Notes: generated by a model not told the origin, from the letters alone. A stretch of DNA of 64,000 nt from Cephalotus follicularis (GCA_001972305.1 BDDD01002056.1:127669-191668); one strand, 5' to 3'; positions 24,730 to 36,309 are shown, counted from the first letter of the stretch. A program made the numbers and translations.

Positions 24730-26520
24730 TTGGCAGATTTGGTAGGAGATAATACACATACGGAGTGTATGGAAAAGGAATCCTCAGAAAATGATAAGGG
24801 GTTATGGAGACTATCAGTTGATGGCTCATCCTGTGTATCTGAAAGTGAAGCAGGATTGGTGCTGACTAGTCTAGATGGATGGACCTTGGAGTATGCTCTG
24901 AGATTTGGGTTCAAAGCGACAAATAACGAAGTGGAATGGGAAGCTCTAATTACCGGATTGATAATTGTGAAGCACTTAGAGGTTCAAAAAATAGAAGTCT
25001 CTAGTGATTCTCAGCTGGTGGTTGGTCTGGTGAGTGGAAAGTATGAAGCCAGAGAAGACTCTATGGCTAAATACTTAGCCCATGGTCAGAATTTGAGGTC
25101 GGCTTTCGAAGTATTCCGAGTTTTGAAAGTTTCCAGAGCAGAGAATGCAAGAGCAGACCAGTTGTCAAAGCTAGCTACAACGGGGGAATTAGAAAAGAAT
25201 CGAACCATAATTGTAGACTATCTAGATAGGCCCACCATCTCGGACACGGAAGTGATGGATATCAATATTCAACAGGAGCCAAACTGGATGATCCCATTCA
25301 TTAATTGGCTAAACGGTGGAATTTTGCCAGAGGATCCAGAGGAGGCAAGAAGGTTGGTCTATGGATCAAACATATACCAATTCAGAGAAGGGATCCTCAA
25401 CAAAATGTCATTTTCTTTCCCTCTGTTGAGATGTTTAACCCCCTTAGAGGCCGATTACGCTCTGAGGGAGGTCCATGAAGGAGTGTGTGGAAACCACACG
25501 GGGGGCAGAACCTTATCCAATACATTATTGAGGCAAGGCTATTTCTAGTCGACCATGCACCAAGATGCCATCGACTTCGTGAGGAAATATGATAAGTGTC
25601 AGAGGAATGCCAATATAAGCAGAAGACCATCGGAGCCTTTGACATTTATTACTGCCCCTTGGCCCTTTGCACAATGGGGAATGGACTTTGTCGGACAATC
25701 ACCAGTAGCAACGGGGCAGAGAAAGTACCTCATTGTGGCGGTGGACTACTTCACCAAATGGGTGGAAGCGGAGCCCATGGCTACAATAACTGAGAGCAAG
25801 ACAGAGAGCTTTATCTGGAAGTCAAATCATTTGCAGATTTGGAATCCCAAGAGTAATTGTCTCTGATAATGGGAAGCAGTTTGATTGCCAAGCTTTCTGA
25901 GACTTTTGCAAAGAATGGGGAATTGAGCATAGGCTTGCCTCGGTAGCCTACCCCCAGAGCAATGACCAAGCAGAGGTCATTAACAGAGAGATCATCTTAG
26001 GGTTGAAAAAATGCCTCGAAGATAGCAAAGGAAGATGGACAGAGGAGCTACCAAGTGTGCTATGGGCTTATAGAACCACTCATCGGACTACAACTGGTGA
26101 GTCCCCATTTAGCCTTTGTTTCAAATCAGAAGCTATGATACCGGTGAAAATTGGGATGCACTCTCACAGAGTGGTGCATTTCAATGAAACCAATAACGAA
26201 GAAGGGTTGAGGAACCTCCTCGACTTAGTGGAAGAGCTCAGAGATAAAGCTACAATAAGAGTGGCAGCCTATCAACAGAGGGTGAGCCGTTATTACAATA
26301 AAAGGGTAAACCCCATAGCACTAAGGGAAGGAGACTTATTCCTCCGCAATGCGGCAATTGCTGATCCTACTGGCACTAGAGAAAAATTGGCTTCTAATTG
26401 GGAGGGACCCTACAGGTGAAGAAAGTGCTCCGACCAGGAACATTGAAACTTGAAACTCTTGGGGATAAGGAGATTCCTAGGGCCTGGAATGCCGAGCATC
26501 TAAGGAAGTACTATCAATGA
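24730..26520 (+). pseudogene. Tat archaeal-type RNase H and integrase
   Basis: An open frame 24730-25548 carries the second RNase H (DGSSCVSESEAGLVL, NNEVEWEALITGL, SSDSQLVVGLVSG, ENARADQLSKLA) and the start of integrase with LREVHEGVCGNHTGGRTL. After a TAG (25546) the integrase zinc region (CHRN-like KYDKCQRNANI) and core (WGMDFVGQSPVATG, VDYFTKWVEAEP, SDNGKQFD) follow with a frameshift near 25850. It ends with the conserved AWNAEHLRKYYQ and a stop at 26518. Integrase would insert element cDNA; this copy cannot. Confidence 0.85.
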
Positions 26521-27600
26521 TGTTTGCAAGTATGTACAAATATTCAATTTCAAGAATGTCAATAAAGATGATTTTTTTACTCAAAGAAATAGTTTCAAAT
26601 TTGCAAAAGACGGGAGGTCCAATGTTCACGTCCTTAAACCTCTGAACAGCCTCCAACAAGTTCCCTCAAAAGAAGTTTTAATACAAGCTTGTCAGACCAC
26701 ACCCCCAAGGGAGATGGCAAAGAAGACTCCCAAGGGAGTGATCAGAGCAGGTCTTAATGCAGGATCAGAGCTCTCCAAGTTTCGAACAGACTAAGTACCA
26801 AAGTATACCAATGTCTCGAACAGACTAAAAGTCTACAATCCGAGAAGACTCCCACCAGAGGAGCAGCAAAAGACTCTCGTCTGAGGAGCGCCTAAAGCTT
26901 TAACACAGGCTCATCAACAAAAGACTCCTAAGGGAGCAATCAACAAAAGACTTCTAAGGAAGCATCCAAAAAAAGACCCCTAAGGAGGGCAAACAAAAGA
27001 CTCCCAAGGGAGCAAACACTTGTCTGCTATAAGAACTTGGCCGACCAAACCAATATCGTATCTTAAGAGGCGAACCCATAAGAACTCACAACGATCAAGT
27101 TTGTTGGACTGAGCGCTTTAATACAAGTGTCCCCACGAGGACTACAAACTCAGACGACCTGATCTGAAAAATATCAGACCATATGAGATCCTGGTCTACA
27201 AACCCATAAGAACTTGTCAGACTAGACCTAAAACTTGGTCTGCGAACACTAAAGAACTCGCAAAGACCAAGTCTCTTTGCCTAAGCGCTTTGATACAAAG
27301 TGTCCTACGGGGGCTAGAAAGCTTAGGTAACTTAGTCTAAAAAATATCATACATTTATAAAAGAAGTCTACAAATAAGATAGACTAAATAAAACTTCCTA
27401 ACGGAAATGTATGTAAAGCTCGAATGAAGCAAAAAATGAAGTTTTATTACTTAAGTAGAAAATCCTAAGGGAATTGAAAATGCTCAAATGAAGTTGATGA
27501 AGTTATATTTCATTGCTTGGAAACAAAAAGTACATTGAGAGAGGAAAGTTACATTACAAAAAAGGTACAATGCAAAACATAAAAAATTCTACCCTAAAGC
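26521..27600 (+). repeat. Repeat-rich spacer after integrase
   Basis: No coding sequence. From about 26690 to 27030 the sequence is built of degenerate copies of AAAGACTCCCAAGGGAGC spaced 20-45 bp. From 27040 to 27310 a longer unit (GACCAAGT...GCGCTTTGATACAAGTGTCC...) occurs about twice. Tat-lineage elements commonly carry tandem repeats here. Confidence 0.7.
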
Positions 27601-29112
27601 TTCGTCCCTTGAAGGGACATTATATAAAGGAGGAGAATGAGGCACTTGAGAGTCCTCGGGTGAAGGAACAAAATCAGGATCCGCGGTAGGAACGATGTAA
27701 GGGACCATTGCACTTGGGAGCTCTACCCTTGGAGATTCTTCAGAATCCCGAGCAAGACGTTATTTTTCCTCAAATGCATGAAGAGCTTTCTCTTCTTTTG
27801 CAGCAACCTCTTCAGGAAAAAAGTCAAACTCAGCCACTGACAGACCACAAATGATAGAGTCCAGAGGATCCTCCAGATGATGCGCAATCAAGTTGCGGCA
27901 TGTATAAAAACCCCTGCAATAGAGTGTTGCAGACTCCTTAAGGACTTCTTCATCAAAACTTTTGGAAGCCCTAAAGTCATCCACGGATTTGGTTAGAGCA
28001 CCTTGGAACTCATCTGAAGTTTTGAATTCCGTGAGGGCCTTTTCCACTGCCGCTTGAGTTCGAGCAGCCTCCATCTCTTGCATCTTTGAGAGCCTATCTT
28101 CCATAGCCTTCAACCGATCCTGAAGCTTTATATTATAGTGAACAGCAAGATCCTTCTCCCTCGTCTCCTTGGCCAGAGCTTCAAGAGCCTGCCTCTTCTC
28201 CTACATAACGGACTCTTGAGCCTTGAGCACTTCCTCCAGTTGGGCACGGGCCGTATCAGCCGACTTCTTGAGCTCGTAACCTCAGTGCGAAGCTGGTCAA
28301 TAAGCTCGCAGTCGTCCTTGGCGCTCCCCAGCAGTATATAGGCATCGTTCAAAGCCTGGAAAATAAAGTTCATAGTTAAAGGAAGAGTAGAGAGTTACTT
28401 AAAAAGGGAAATGAGATGAGTGACATACCCTAATGTTGCTCTGAAGGCAGTGGGTCCAAAGTTGGTTGACAGACCAACATTTTCTCGCATCCACCTCGGC
28501 AAGAAGGAGGCACAACCTACCGAGCCCAGCTGCCGTCCATGGGGTTTTCAAGCTAACACCCGAGCTGCTAAGTGTTTCGAGCTCTTCTCCTATTCGGTCG
28601 ACATCCACACGCACCTCAGGGCGAACGAGATCCCGAGGACTCACCTCGGGAGCACCATCCTAAGAAGAGCCTTCCCCATCTATCCTTCTCTTCTTTTGCT
28701 TTTTTGATAGAAGGGATGGTTGGTCCTTGGAAGTTCGCTTGCCACGGGCAGCCCTTACCTTGACATCCTTCGCCTCAGCCTCAACAGCAGCAGCAGCAGC
28801 CTCCTTTACTGCTTTCCTCTCTGTCACCGCAGCAACTTTCTTCAGAGCTCCCTGCCTCTCCTCCTCGGCAGCAGCCCTCGCTTTCTCCCTGGCAGCTCTC
28901 AAAATGTCAACAGTGGATTACCAAGAAGCCATTGCTGCAGAGAACCACAAAGATAGAGTCAAAAGTATGACAAAATAAAGATTGAAATAAAAAATGAAAA
29001 CATTAGATGCATAGGAGGTGAGGAAGGCTTAATACGACTCTCCCCCTCGTTAGCGGGCGAGGTCACGGCTTCTTGTCGGGTATTTTGAACCCCCTCTATC
29101 TATCCCCACTGG
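27601..29112 (-). pseudogene. Antisense ORF of the Tat element, C-terminal part
   Basis: Minus-strand pieces downstream of the solo LTR insertion: an Ala/Lys/Glu-rich segment (28902-28660, with KKVAAVTERKAVKEAAAAAV and a basic KKQKKRR patch), then coiled-coil-like stretches, ending with DFFPEEVAAKEEKALHAFEEK and a stop at 27760. This is the usual tail composition of the putative gypsy-type transposon family that Tat elements encode on the antisense strand. Frameshifts separate the pieces. Confidence 0.6.
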
Positions 29113-29117
29113 GATCT

Positions 29118-31944
29118 TGTAACGCCCGGGATTTTCGCATATTGTAATATTTGAATTTCAAATGTAACCTTATTATGGAGTTAATGAGAATTATGAAATT
29201 CCCGACTTTGATGATGTTTTTCCAAACTCTAATAATGTTGATGTTGGAAGAAAAAGGATTAAGAAATGATAAGGGTACATTTTAAGTCAAGAACGGCGCA
29301 ATTTTGAATTAAAAGCGTCGACGACTTTATGAAAGGGTTGACACCTATAGGACAAGAGCGCACGTAAACACATGCACATGCATGTTGACGCCTATTGATG
29401 ACCTCGACGCCCTTTAGGTAAAATGCTATAAGCGTCGACGCCTAAATGAAAACGTCGACGCTTAGAGTCAAATCTCAGACACGTTTATGCGCTGACAGAA
29501 AACGTGGTGCGGGGGGAAATTGGGAATCATTTCCAGGCGCCTTCTCATGCGGTTTGTGACGTGTTGGGCATGCTGGTGTGTTACCAGACATGCAAGGGTC
29601 AAGAGAGGGTAGGCCATGACACTTGTGGGTGTGCATGTAAGTATGGAAAGAAGAGAAATGGGGAAGGCAACCTGCAGAAAACAAAGAGAAAAAGAACAAA
29701 ATATGTGGAAGAAGAAAGAGTACGGGTGTGAGGACATGCAAGGTAGAAAGAGAGAGGGTGAGCCATCAACATAAGAACACCTCCATTTTCACCTCTCTCT
29801 CCCGTTCAAACACCTGTGAAATAAGGAAAGAAATAAATCAGTGGGTTAGAGGAAAAACTAGTGAGGAAAAGGAAGAGAACTTCCACCATTATTGATCACC
29901 TTGGAGCTTTGGAACTTGGAACTGGGGGCTAGCAGCAATGGGACTAACCTGGAAGCTGCTGTGACCCGATTCTAGGACTTAAAGGGGTGGACATTCTAGT
30001 TCCTAACTTAGAACACAAAGGTAGGGGAAAGTGGTGAACTTATACATGCAATGTTGAGTTTTAAGTTAATGTAATGCCATTAATGTAATGCATAAATTTC
30101 ATGTTGATTGAGATGAATTGGGATTGTTGGATTGTTGTTATGGCTACTATGACATACGAAGTAACCATGCATGTGTAATCTAAAGGATAAATTAAACTGG
30201 TTTGGCATGTTAACTGGATTGTTTTCCCCTGGTTTTGGTTAAAACAACGAGAATAACGCTACTGGGCTGTATAAGCGTCGACGCTCACGTTAAACGTCGA
30301 TGCCTTAATGTGTAAAAGGCAGTGGACGTCGACGCGTAAATAAAGCGTCGACGCCTTATATGAACAAATGTAGAAATATGATATTGCTTGCGGGTTGCAT
30401 GTAATGATCACTTATGGTCTGTATGAATTGTTGGTAGATTGATGAACTGGTTACATATATGGATAACCTGTTGTGGATACTACGCCTGTAAGGAATGTTA
30501 TGGGATTGCATGTAAGTTTGGGGGTTGGATTTCCCCTTGGAATCGAGACTGGTGAAGTGATATCTCCTGATATCGCAAAAGCGTCAACGCCTTTGGGAAA
30601 GCGTCGACGCCTATGGTTTTGCTGCGTCTGGGATTGAATGCACGATACGTTGACGCTTAGAGGAGATAAGCATTGACGTCCAACGGATAAGCGTAGACGC
30701 TTATGCCCCTGGTTTGTATAGTTTAACTCGAATTGGACCCGTTGACTCCGAAAAGACTCTAGATACGACTCTAGGCACGTTTGAGCATATGATTGCATTG
30801 CACTCGCATTATATTGGGTCTGAATTATGGATTGAATTGGATTGTTATTGATTTAAAAATGAATTATCATTTTTAGGGAGTTGCATACATGATTTATTGT
30901 AAATCATTATTTTGTATAAACTGTTATGTTCAAACTGAAATGCAGTTTTAAAATGGGATTGAAGGATGTTTTAAATAAACATGCAGTTTAAAAAGGATTG
31001 TTACATATTTTGAATAAATATGTTGTTACAAGTATTTTATGATACATATTTTTACTTGGAAAATGGATCGTTATATATTTTGATAAATATATATGTTTCA
31101 AGTATTTATTTTTATAAATGACTTGAATTGGATTGTGATTGGATTGTGCCGTATTAGTCGCGGTGGTGGAGTCGCCACTGACGCTAATAGGCGAGTTGGA
31201 CTCTTGGGGCCAGGAGTTGGCGGGATGAACCCATGTTGTTTTCACTCAGCCGTCGTCCAGTGACTTTGGATTGTGAGCTGCTTCGAGTCATCCGGAGAGT
31301 GGTGGCTGTACAGTGTCTGGGCCAGGAGTTGGCGACGCCTTCGTAGCTTTGATATTGGATTGTAGCCAATTGGCATGATTGCTTTATTGACAGTTATACA
31401 TGTATATACACACATATATATGTATTATTATGGGATACTATGTACTGCATTCACGATTGCATACATTACATGACATGCATTATCTTTGATCCCGAATTAC
31501 ACTTATGACTTTACTACTTAGCCGAGTGAGGACAAAGGCTAACCCCCTACTATTTCAGATTGATGCAGCTGGTTTATGGTTACGCGCTCTTGGGGCTTGA
31601 AGAGAAGATTGGGATGTCCTCTCTTATATTTTGTAATCAGATAATGGGTTATTTGTATTTGGGATAATTGTACTGCTGAATAACAATGTTTTTGATGGAT
31701 ATTTGATTTTGTATTATTACTTATGCTCCGTTCGAGGGCGGTCGACGATGATGTTAAGAATTGTTATGGAGCAATTTAGTATCACGTAGTATGGGATGCG
31801 TGATACGCGTTTATTTCAGCTTAATTTTTTATGCTTCCGCAAGTTTTTAATTATTCGTGAAATTGCATAAGCTGGATAATATTATTATGTTGATTGCCAT
31901 ATTGTTACCACTTAAATGTTGTATATCGGAAACGGGGTGTGACA
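29118..31944 (+). mobile_element. Solo LTR (2.83 kb) with perfect target duplication
   Basis: Starts TGTAACGCCCGGGATTTT and ends AACGGGGTGTGACA, flanked on both sides by GATCT (29113-29117 and 31945-31949). There is no interior, so it arose by LTR-LTR recombination. The 3' region (TACTTAGCCGAGTGAGGACAAAGGCTAACCCC) and end match the minus-strand gypsy LTR at 60801-61260 and the intron LTR ending at 48519. It holds two palindrome arrays and two CCAGGAGTTGGC boxes, and splits the Tat antisense ORF. Confidence 0.92.
29311..30710. repeat. GTCGAC-palindrome arrays in the solo LTR
   Basis: Two clusters (29311-29465 and 30264-30710) with about a dozen copies of AAGCGTCGACGCCT-like sites. Intact GCGTCGACG cores occur at 29314, 29432, 30274, 30345 and 30601; others differ by one base of the CG dinucleotides (GCGTCAACGC, GCGTAGACGC, ACGTTGACGC). 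Confidence 0.85.
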
Positions 31945-31949
31945 GATCT

Positions 31950-32760
31950 CCTATTTATCACGCCGACCAGGGGACATGCTCAGCCCTATGCAGCGCAAAC
32001 GATCCTCGAAGATGGTATGGTTCACCTCCTCTGGATCCAGCGCAGAGAGCTTTGCCAGGTCTGCCTTCTCGGCAGCGGACAAATTCGCCCTCTAATTGAG
32101 GTGTGGGTATCCAACAAGTCACACCAATGGCAGGGAGTGAAGCCGGGGAAATTCCTAACAACTTTTGACGGACTTGGTGGGATCAACCAATAGCTTCTTG
32201 GTTAGTCCAACGCGAGGCTTGAAATAATAGTCGCGCTTGCAAGGAGAAGCATTGAGGGAATGAAATTCTTTGAACAACTCCACCGTTGTTGTCACCCCTG
32301 TTTCCAAGTACCTTACCAAGAAGCCTATGATAAAGGCCCAAGATTGCGCTTGAAGCAGTGAAGGATGAACTTGGAAGTGCCTGAGAATCGCAATAGCGAA
32401 AGGTGGTATGGGAAGTCTCAATCCGTACGACAGAGCATATTTAAATATCACAAAGAGACCAGGTTTGCTCTTTGTGACCACCTTGGGATCTCGGGGAAGT
32501 GAGTATTTTAGGCTCCTGGGAAAACAGTACTTCTTGGCCAGATTTTTCACTTTGTCTCGAGTGTGCACACTCCTATCGAAGTGAGTCCTGATAACTTGGA
32601 CCCCGACCTCGGTAGAGGTAACGCCAGCAGCACCCGCAACGATAGCCTCCATGGCCTCCTCGGCACCAAGAGGACGCAAGGCGACAATCACTTCTCCTAC
32701 CACACGGCGCACCTTTTCAGGGGTACTGATTTGTCTGGCGGTTTGTTTAGTCCTAACCAT
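31950..32760 (-). pseudogene. Antisense ORF of the Tat element, N-terminal part; histone H3-like N-terminus
   Basis: On the minus strand the first in-frame ATG is at 32760 (CAGATGGTT), after a pyrimidine-rich leader without ATG. The protein starts MVRTKQTARQISTPEKVRR; residues RTKQTAR equal histone H3 positions 2-8. It continues into a domain with RTHFDRSVHTRDKVKNLAKK, PPFAIAILRHFQVHPSLLQA, QSWAFIIGFLVRYLE and FKEFHSLNASPCKRDYYFKPR. This is the conserved core of the putative gypsy-type transposon family (Pfam Transposase_28) that sits antisense downstream of integrase in Tat elements. The frame closes at 32155; related sequence with stops continues to the solo LTR edge (AAEKADLAKLSALDPEEV). 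Its function is unknown. Confidence 0.75.
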
Positions 32761-33293
32761 CTGGAGTTTTGCGAATGAGAGAGAAAGGGACGGAAGATGA
32801 GAAGCCAAGGAAAACCTTAAAGACACTCAAGTGGTTTTGCAAAACAAACAGTGAAAAATAGCTCACCTGAGATTTTCACTATGAAGATTTGAGAAGAGAT
32901 TGATTTGAAGTTTGAGACAATCGAAAGATTTGGGAGAGCAAAAGCCTTGAAATCTGAAGAAGTGTAAAGAGACTTCACCAAAAAGGCAGAACAATTTAAA
33001 GAGCTCAAGATTGATTTCAAACCATGCGATCTCTGCCAGAATAAACGGTTGAGATGAGCCCGTCAAATCAGGTGCGGGAAACGAATAGGTTATGCAAGGT
33101 AACTGAAAAGGCACAAACGAAAAAAACACTTGTTTTGCCTCGCCATAATTAACACCGGAGTTGGGCCAAGTAGCAAGGCCCAAAAGACAAAGCAGTCAAC
33201 TTTATACATTACATGCCCTCTTAAAGAAAGAATACTTCCACAAATGGCCTTCCTGCTCTGTCAAGCCTAGAAAATGAAGACAAGGAGGGCATA

Positions 33294-33758
33294 TGATATG
33301 GGAAAATTTTTACCAAAAACAAAACTGCCACGTGTCCTCTAGAAAAACGAGACAAATGTCCTCTGGAGCTATAGATATGTGGTCGGATCATTTGCAATCT
33401 GAAAAGATAACGCACAGCATAACGCTCCGGTGCTAAATAAGGGAATGGCGAGATACTCGGCCGTTTCCTAGGGGTACAATAATCATCTGCATAACGCAAG
33501 TCAAGGCAGTTATAACAAGATCCTATAAATATAACAAAGCAACATTTTACAGAGGTAAGTCAATTTTAGACTAAAAGGGTCATATTGTTATCGTCTCTGC
33601 CATTATTGACTTAAGCATACATCATAGATCTTTATTTAGTTTACTTTATGTGTGCAGGTATGACTACTAAACACCATTCAAACACCAATCTCGGAGCAAT
33701 CGCGGCATTTCCCTGAGCAAATCAAACCTCTGATTTTGTGTTGATTTTGACATCAACA
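33294..33758 (+). repeat. 3' LTR of the plus-strand Tat element
   Basis: 465 bp, TGATATGGG ... TTTGACATCAACA, preceded by a purine tract (GAAGACAAGGAGGGCATA). It contains the TATA-like CCTATAAATA (about 33521) and shares its end with the minus-strand copy at 17340. Confidence 0.85.
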
Positions 33759-34018
33759 ATTTCTTTGATAATCATGGGACAATTCACAAAATACAATAAA
33801 TTGGTCATCCAATTTTATTCTTTTGAACAACAAAATCCCTATGATCCTTTACTCAAGCAACTTGAAAGATGCAATCTACAAAGAATTGGATTATGTTTAA
33901 TATTCTGATTTTGATTGGGATAAACAACAAATAGGTGGTGCAACAACAAATAGGTGGTGCAACTTCTACTGTTATCGATGATGCAGTGGATGACATCGAC
34001 ATCACCGATCAAGAAGCA

Positions 34019-34699
34019 ATGGAGGAATTGAGTGATCGTCTTGCTACAATTGCAACACTAGAATCGGCCAAAGTGGGTAACCAAGAATTGGCCAAAGAAA
34101 TAGTTTGCATCATGGACAGCGATCAGGAAACCGAGGAAGATGAATTCTTAATCAATGAAGAATACGATGAAGCAATACTTGCAGATTTAATTCCAGAAGG
34201 TTGTAATGATACGTCTGATCAAGCAACTTCCAAACATGAGAACGGCAACACAGAAATTGAGACTGTAAGTCTTGAGGATTTTGGTGAATCCCATGGTGAG
34301 CAAACTTTTGATGATAATTCTCTTCATAGTGTTGATATTGACGTGCAAATTAATAATTTCAATGAGTCTTCTTCAATTTCAATGCCAAAGGCTGTTTTTG
34401 AGACAATAATGTGTTGTAAAAACATAGGTGATCATTCTTGGATTAACGGGTCTTCAACAAATTTTCTGAAAACTCAAGACGAGTATATGATATCCTGGAA
34501 TAGGTATTTGATGGGTTTTTCAGGGGTTAACATAAGTTGTAATCACTACGAATTGAGATGGGTTTTTGCGTTGAATTTTGAGCATCTTAATTCAACAATG
34601 AATAGACTTTGGAAGCCTCCTTGGCCACCGGTGACAATTGATGGGAAGCTTCGTTTGACACTTGGGATCTCATTTGTCAAACCCAGATATAAAAATTGA
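34019..34699 (+). CDS. Acidic protein of unknown function inside a short LTR element
   Basis: 226 codons from the first in-frame ATG; a TAG lies 87 bases upstream in frame. The N-terminal half is strongly acidic (DQETEEDEFLINEEYDEAIL). The C-terminal part is Trp/aromatic-rich (INGSSTNFLKTQDEY, WKPPWPPVTIDGKLRL). No gag, protease, RT or integrase signature. A further open stretch upstream from 33776 (MGQFTKYNKLVIQFYSF) is separated by frame changes and a 17-bp tandem duplication (ACAACAAATAGGTGGTGCA, about 33926-33961). It could be a captured host sequence or an element-specific protein; I do not recognise it. Confidence 0.35.
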   Translation: MEELSDRLATIATLESAKVGNQELAKEIVCIMDSDQETEEDEFLINEEYDEAILADLIPEGCNDTSDQATSKHENGNTEIETVSLEDFGESHGEQTFDDNSLHSVDIDVQINNFNESSSISMPKAVFETIMCCKNIGDHSWINGSSTNFLKTQDEYMISWNRYLMGFSGVNISCNHYELRWVFALNFEHLNSTMNRLWKPPWPPVTIDGKLRLTLGISFVKPRYKN

Positions 34700-35690
34700 G
34701 TTTGCTGACAATGGTTCAGTGACGGACCATTATAAGTTGGATTTTTCCAGTTTGACACCTGTTCAATCTGCCACAACAGGGATGCTGAGTTTAAACGTGG
34801 ATGGCTATGTGATTTTGGTGCTTAGATGTGTGCTCATGGGTAGACATTGAGAATTTGGTTGATGTTTGAATTGTATGTTGGGAATTTTTGGATTGAATTG
34901 TATGTTAAAGATGGCCAATTAATTGATGCTCACAACCTATTTGATAAAATGACTATGAAATATGTTACTTCTTGGAATGTACTGACTGACTGGGAGATGA
35001 TTCTTCTTGATTGAATTGCAAGATGCAACTATTATGGATCATTAATCGACGAATATTCTGAAACATGGTGATCCATTCATCAAGCGCAACAATATTTGTG
35101 TCCATTTAAGCCAGTTGAAAGTTGAGATTTTTAGTTGATCCAAAGGCACTACCTCATATCCCAAACATAAATCATAGAGACATGGTGGCTAACAATTATA
35201 CTATACCAGCGAAAGTCAGTGGAATCAATGTTGATAAATTTCCTAGAATTTGCGGTTCAAATGTCATTATTAAATTGACTAAATTTCCAAGAAACTGTAA
35301 TGCAAATGTCTCCAAGAAGAGGAAGCAACAATTTTCAAAACTGGACCTTGAGCGCAAGGTCAGTTTTTAAAAGGGTGGTATTGATACGAATGGTAGTTTT
35401 TTATGGACTGATAGTGTGTTTTGAGTGCATTAATTAGAGTTAATTGTGTGAGTAATATCACAATTTGTAATAGTTAGTGTGGGACTTTTTCAGTTAGTAA
35501 TTAGTTAGAATACTTTCTTTAAGTTAGTTGAGTTATTAAACAACGTAAATATATAAATACTGTTAACATTGTATCAAGAGAGAATAAGAAAGAAATAACA
35601 AACAAAACTTTGTTTTACTCAAACAAAAGAACTAAAAGTGTTGATCAAACTCGAATTCAACCAATTTCCATTCATTTTCTATGTTTGTTA

Positions 35691-36309
35691 TCCAAGGCAT
35701 CATTCTTTTAACTAGAAGAAACAGTGCCAGTTTATTCTCATCTTTCTAGAAATAATATTTCTCGATGCTTATCTTGGATCGTTGCTTCAAGTTTCTAGAA
35801 TTGAATGGCGCCGTTATATTTGTTGGGTATGGCAATATATAGTTAGGTTGGCTGACTCGGGCACAACACGCAGACTGGGACATACTGGTAATCAACCAAA
35901 CTGGGTGATGTAGCAATCAGTGGCTTCTTACCTTTCTCATTTTTAGTGGAAAACAGATAGAATTCAACCAATAATATGGTGAATTTAATGGCCCTATCCA
36001 TTCTTGTTTAAGATCTCTTCAGGTCGATCAAAAAACATATCAAAAAGGGGATGCCAAAGATTTTTTGCTTGCTTCGACTTTTCCGATTCATCACTGATAA
36101 TAAGTCGGTGTACGTCTATATTAAGATATTCATTTTTAGCTTAAACACAAATACACACGCACAGAGAGGAGAAAGCATATCAGCTTTAAAAAATAAAATT
36201 CCTTTTGACAAATTAGAAAATCTTGAAGATGTAAATGAAAATCTCACCTATAAAGAAATGCAACCAATAACCTTCTTCATTGAATGCTTGAGAAGCCAAC
36301 AAAAAGAAG
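35691..36309. other. Region downstream of the WRKY gene
   Basis: No gene recognised. The part next to 36310 should contain the WRKY 3' untranslated region (minus strand). A 109-codon plus-strand frame (36051-36380) overlaps WRKY coding sequence in antisense and has no recognisable domain. Confidence 0.5.

Larger units (their letters stand above)
21319..33758 (+). mobile_element. Plus-strand Tat-type Ty3/gypsy element, defective
   Basis: LTRs starting TGATATGGGAAAATTT at 21319 and 33294, gag-PR-RT-RH-aRNH-INT in between, then a repeat-rich spacer and an antisense ORF; this layout is known for Tat/Retand elements. Flanks are ATTTA (21314-21318) and ATTTC (33759-33763), a plausible 5-bp duplication with one mismatch. 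The 5' side carries a deletion joining mid-LTR directly to gag, so primer binding site and gag N-terminus are missing. A solo LTR sits at 29118-31944. Confidence 0.85.
20904..35690 (+). mobile_element. Short LTR element interrupted by the Tat element
   Basis: Two related LTR-like blocks, 20904-21190 and 35382-35690, share TGGACTGATAATGTGTTTTG, AGTAATA-CACAATTTGTAATAG, TATCAAGAG-GAATAAGAAA and the CTCAAA/GAATTCAAC end. The right one is preceded by a purine tract (AAAAGGGTGGTAT) as expected for a plus-strand 3' LTR beginning TGATACG. Without the inserted Tat element the interior is about 1.7 kb, too short for gag-pol, and holds one acidic ORF. The left LTR start and the primer binding site are unclear. 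Likely non-autonomous. Confidence 0.55.

Noticed and set aside
28660..28978. Opposing frames over the Ala/Ser-rich region as separate genes
   Set aside because: Low-complexity GC-rich sequence opens several frames; only the minus frame fits the element's antisense ORF.
32761..32826. A longer start for the Tat antisense ORF
   Set aside because: The upstream 22 codons begin at GTG, not ATG, and read through a CT-rich leader. In a plant the first ATG is at 32760.
33935..34018. 28 extra N-terminal codons of the acidic ORF
   Set aside because: They begin at GTG directly after an in-frame TAG; the first ATG is at 34019.
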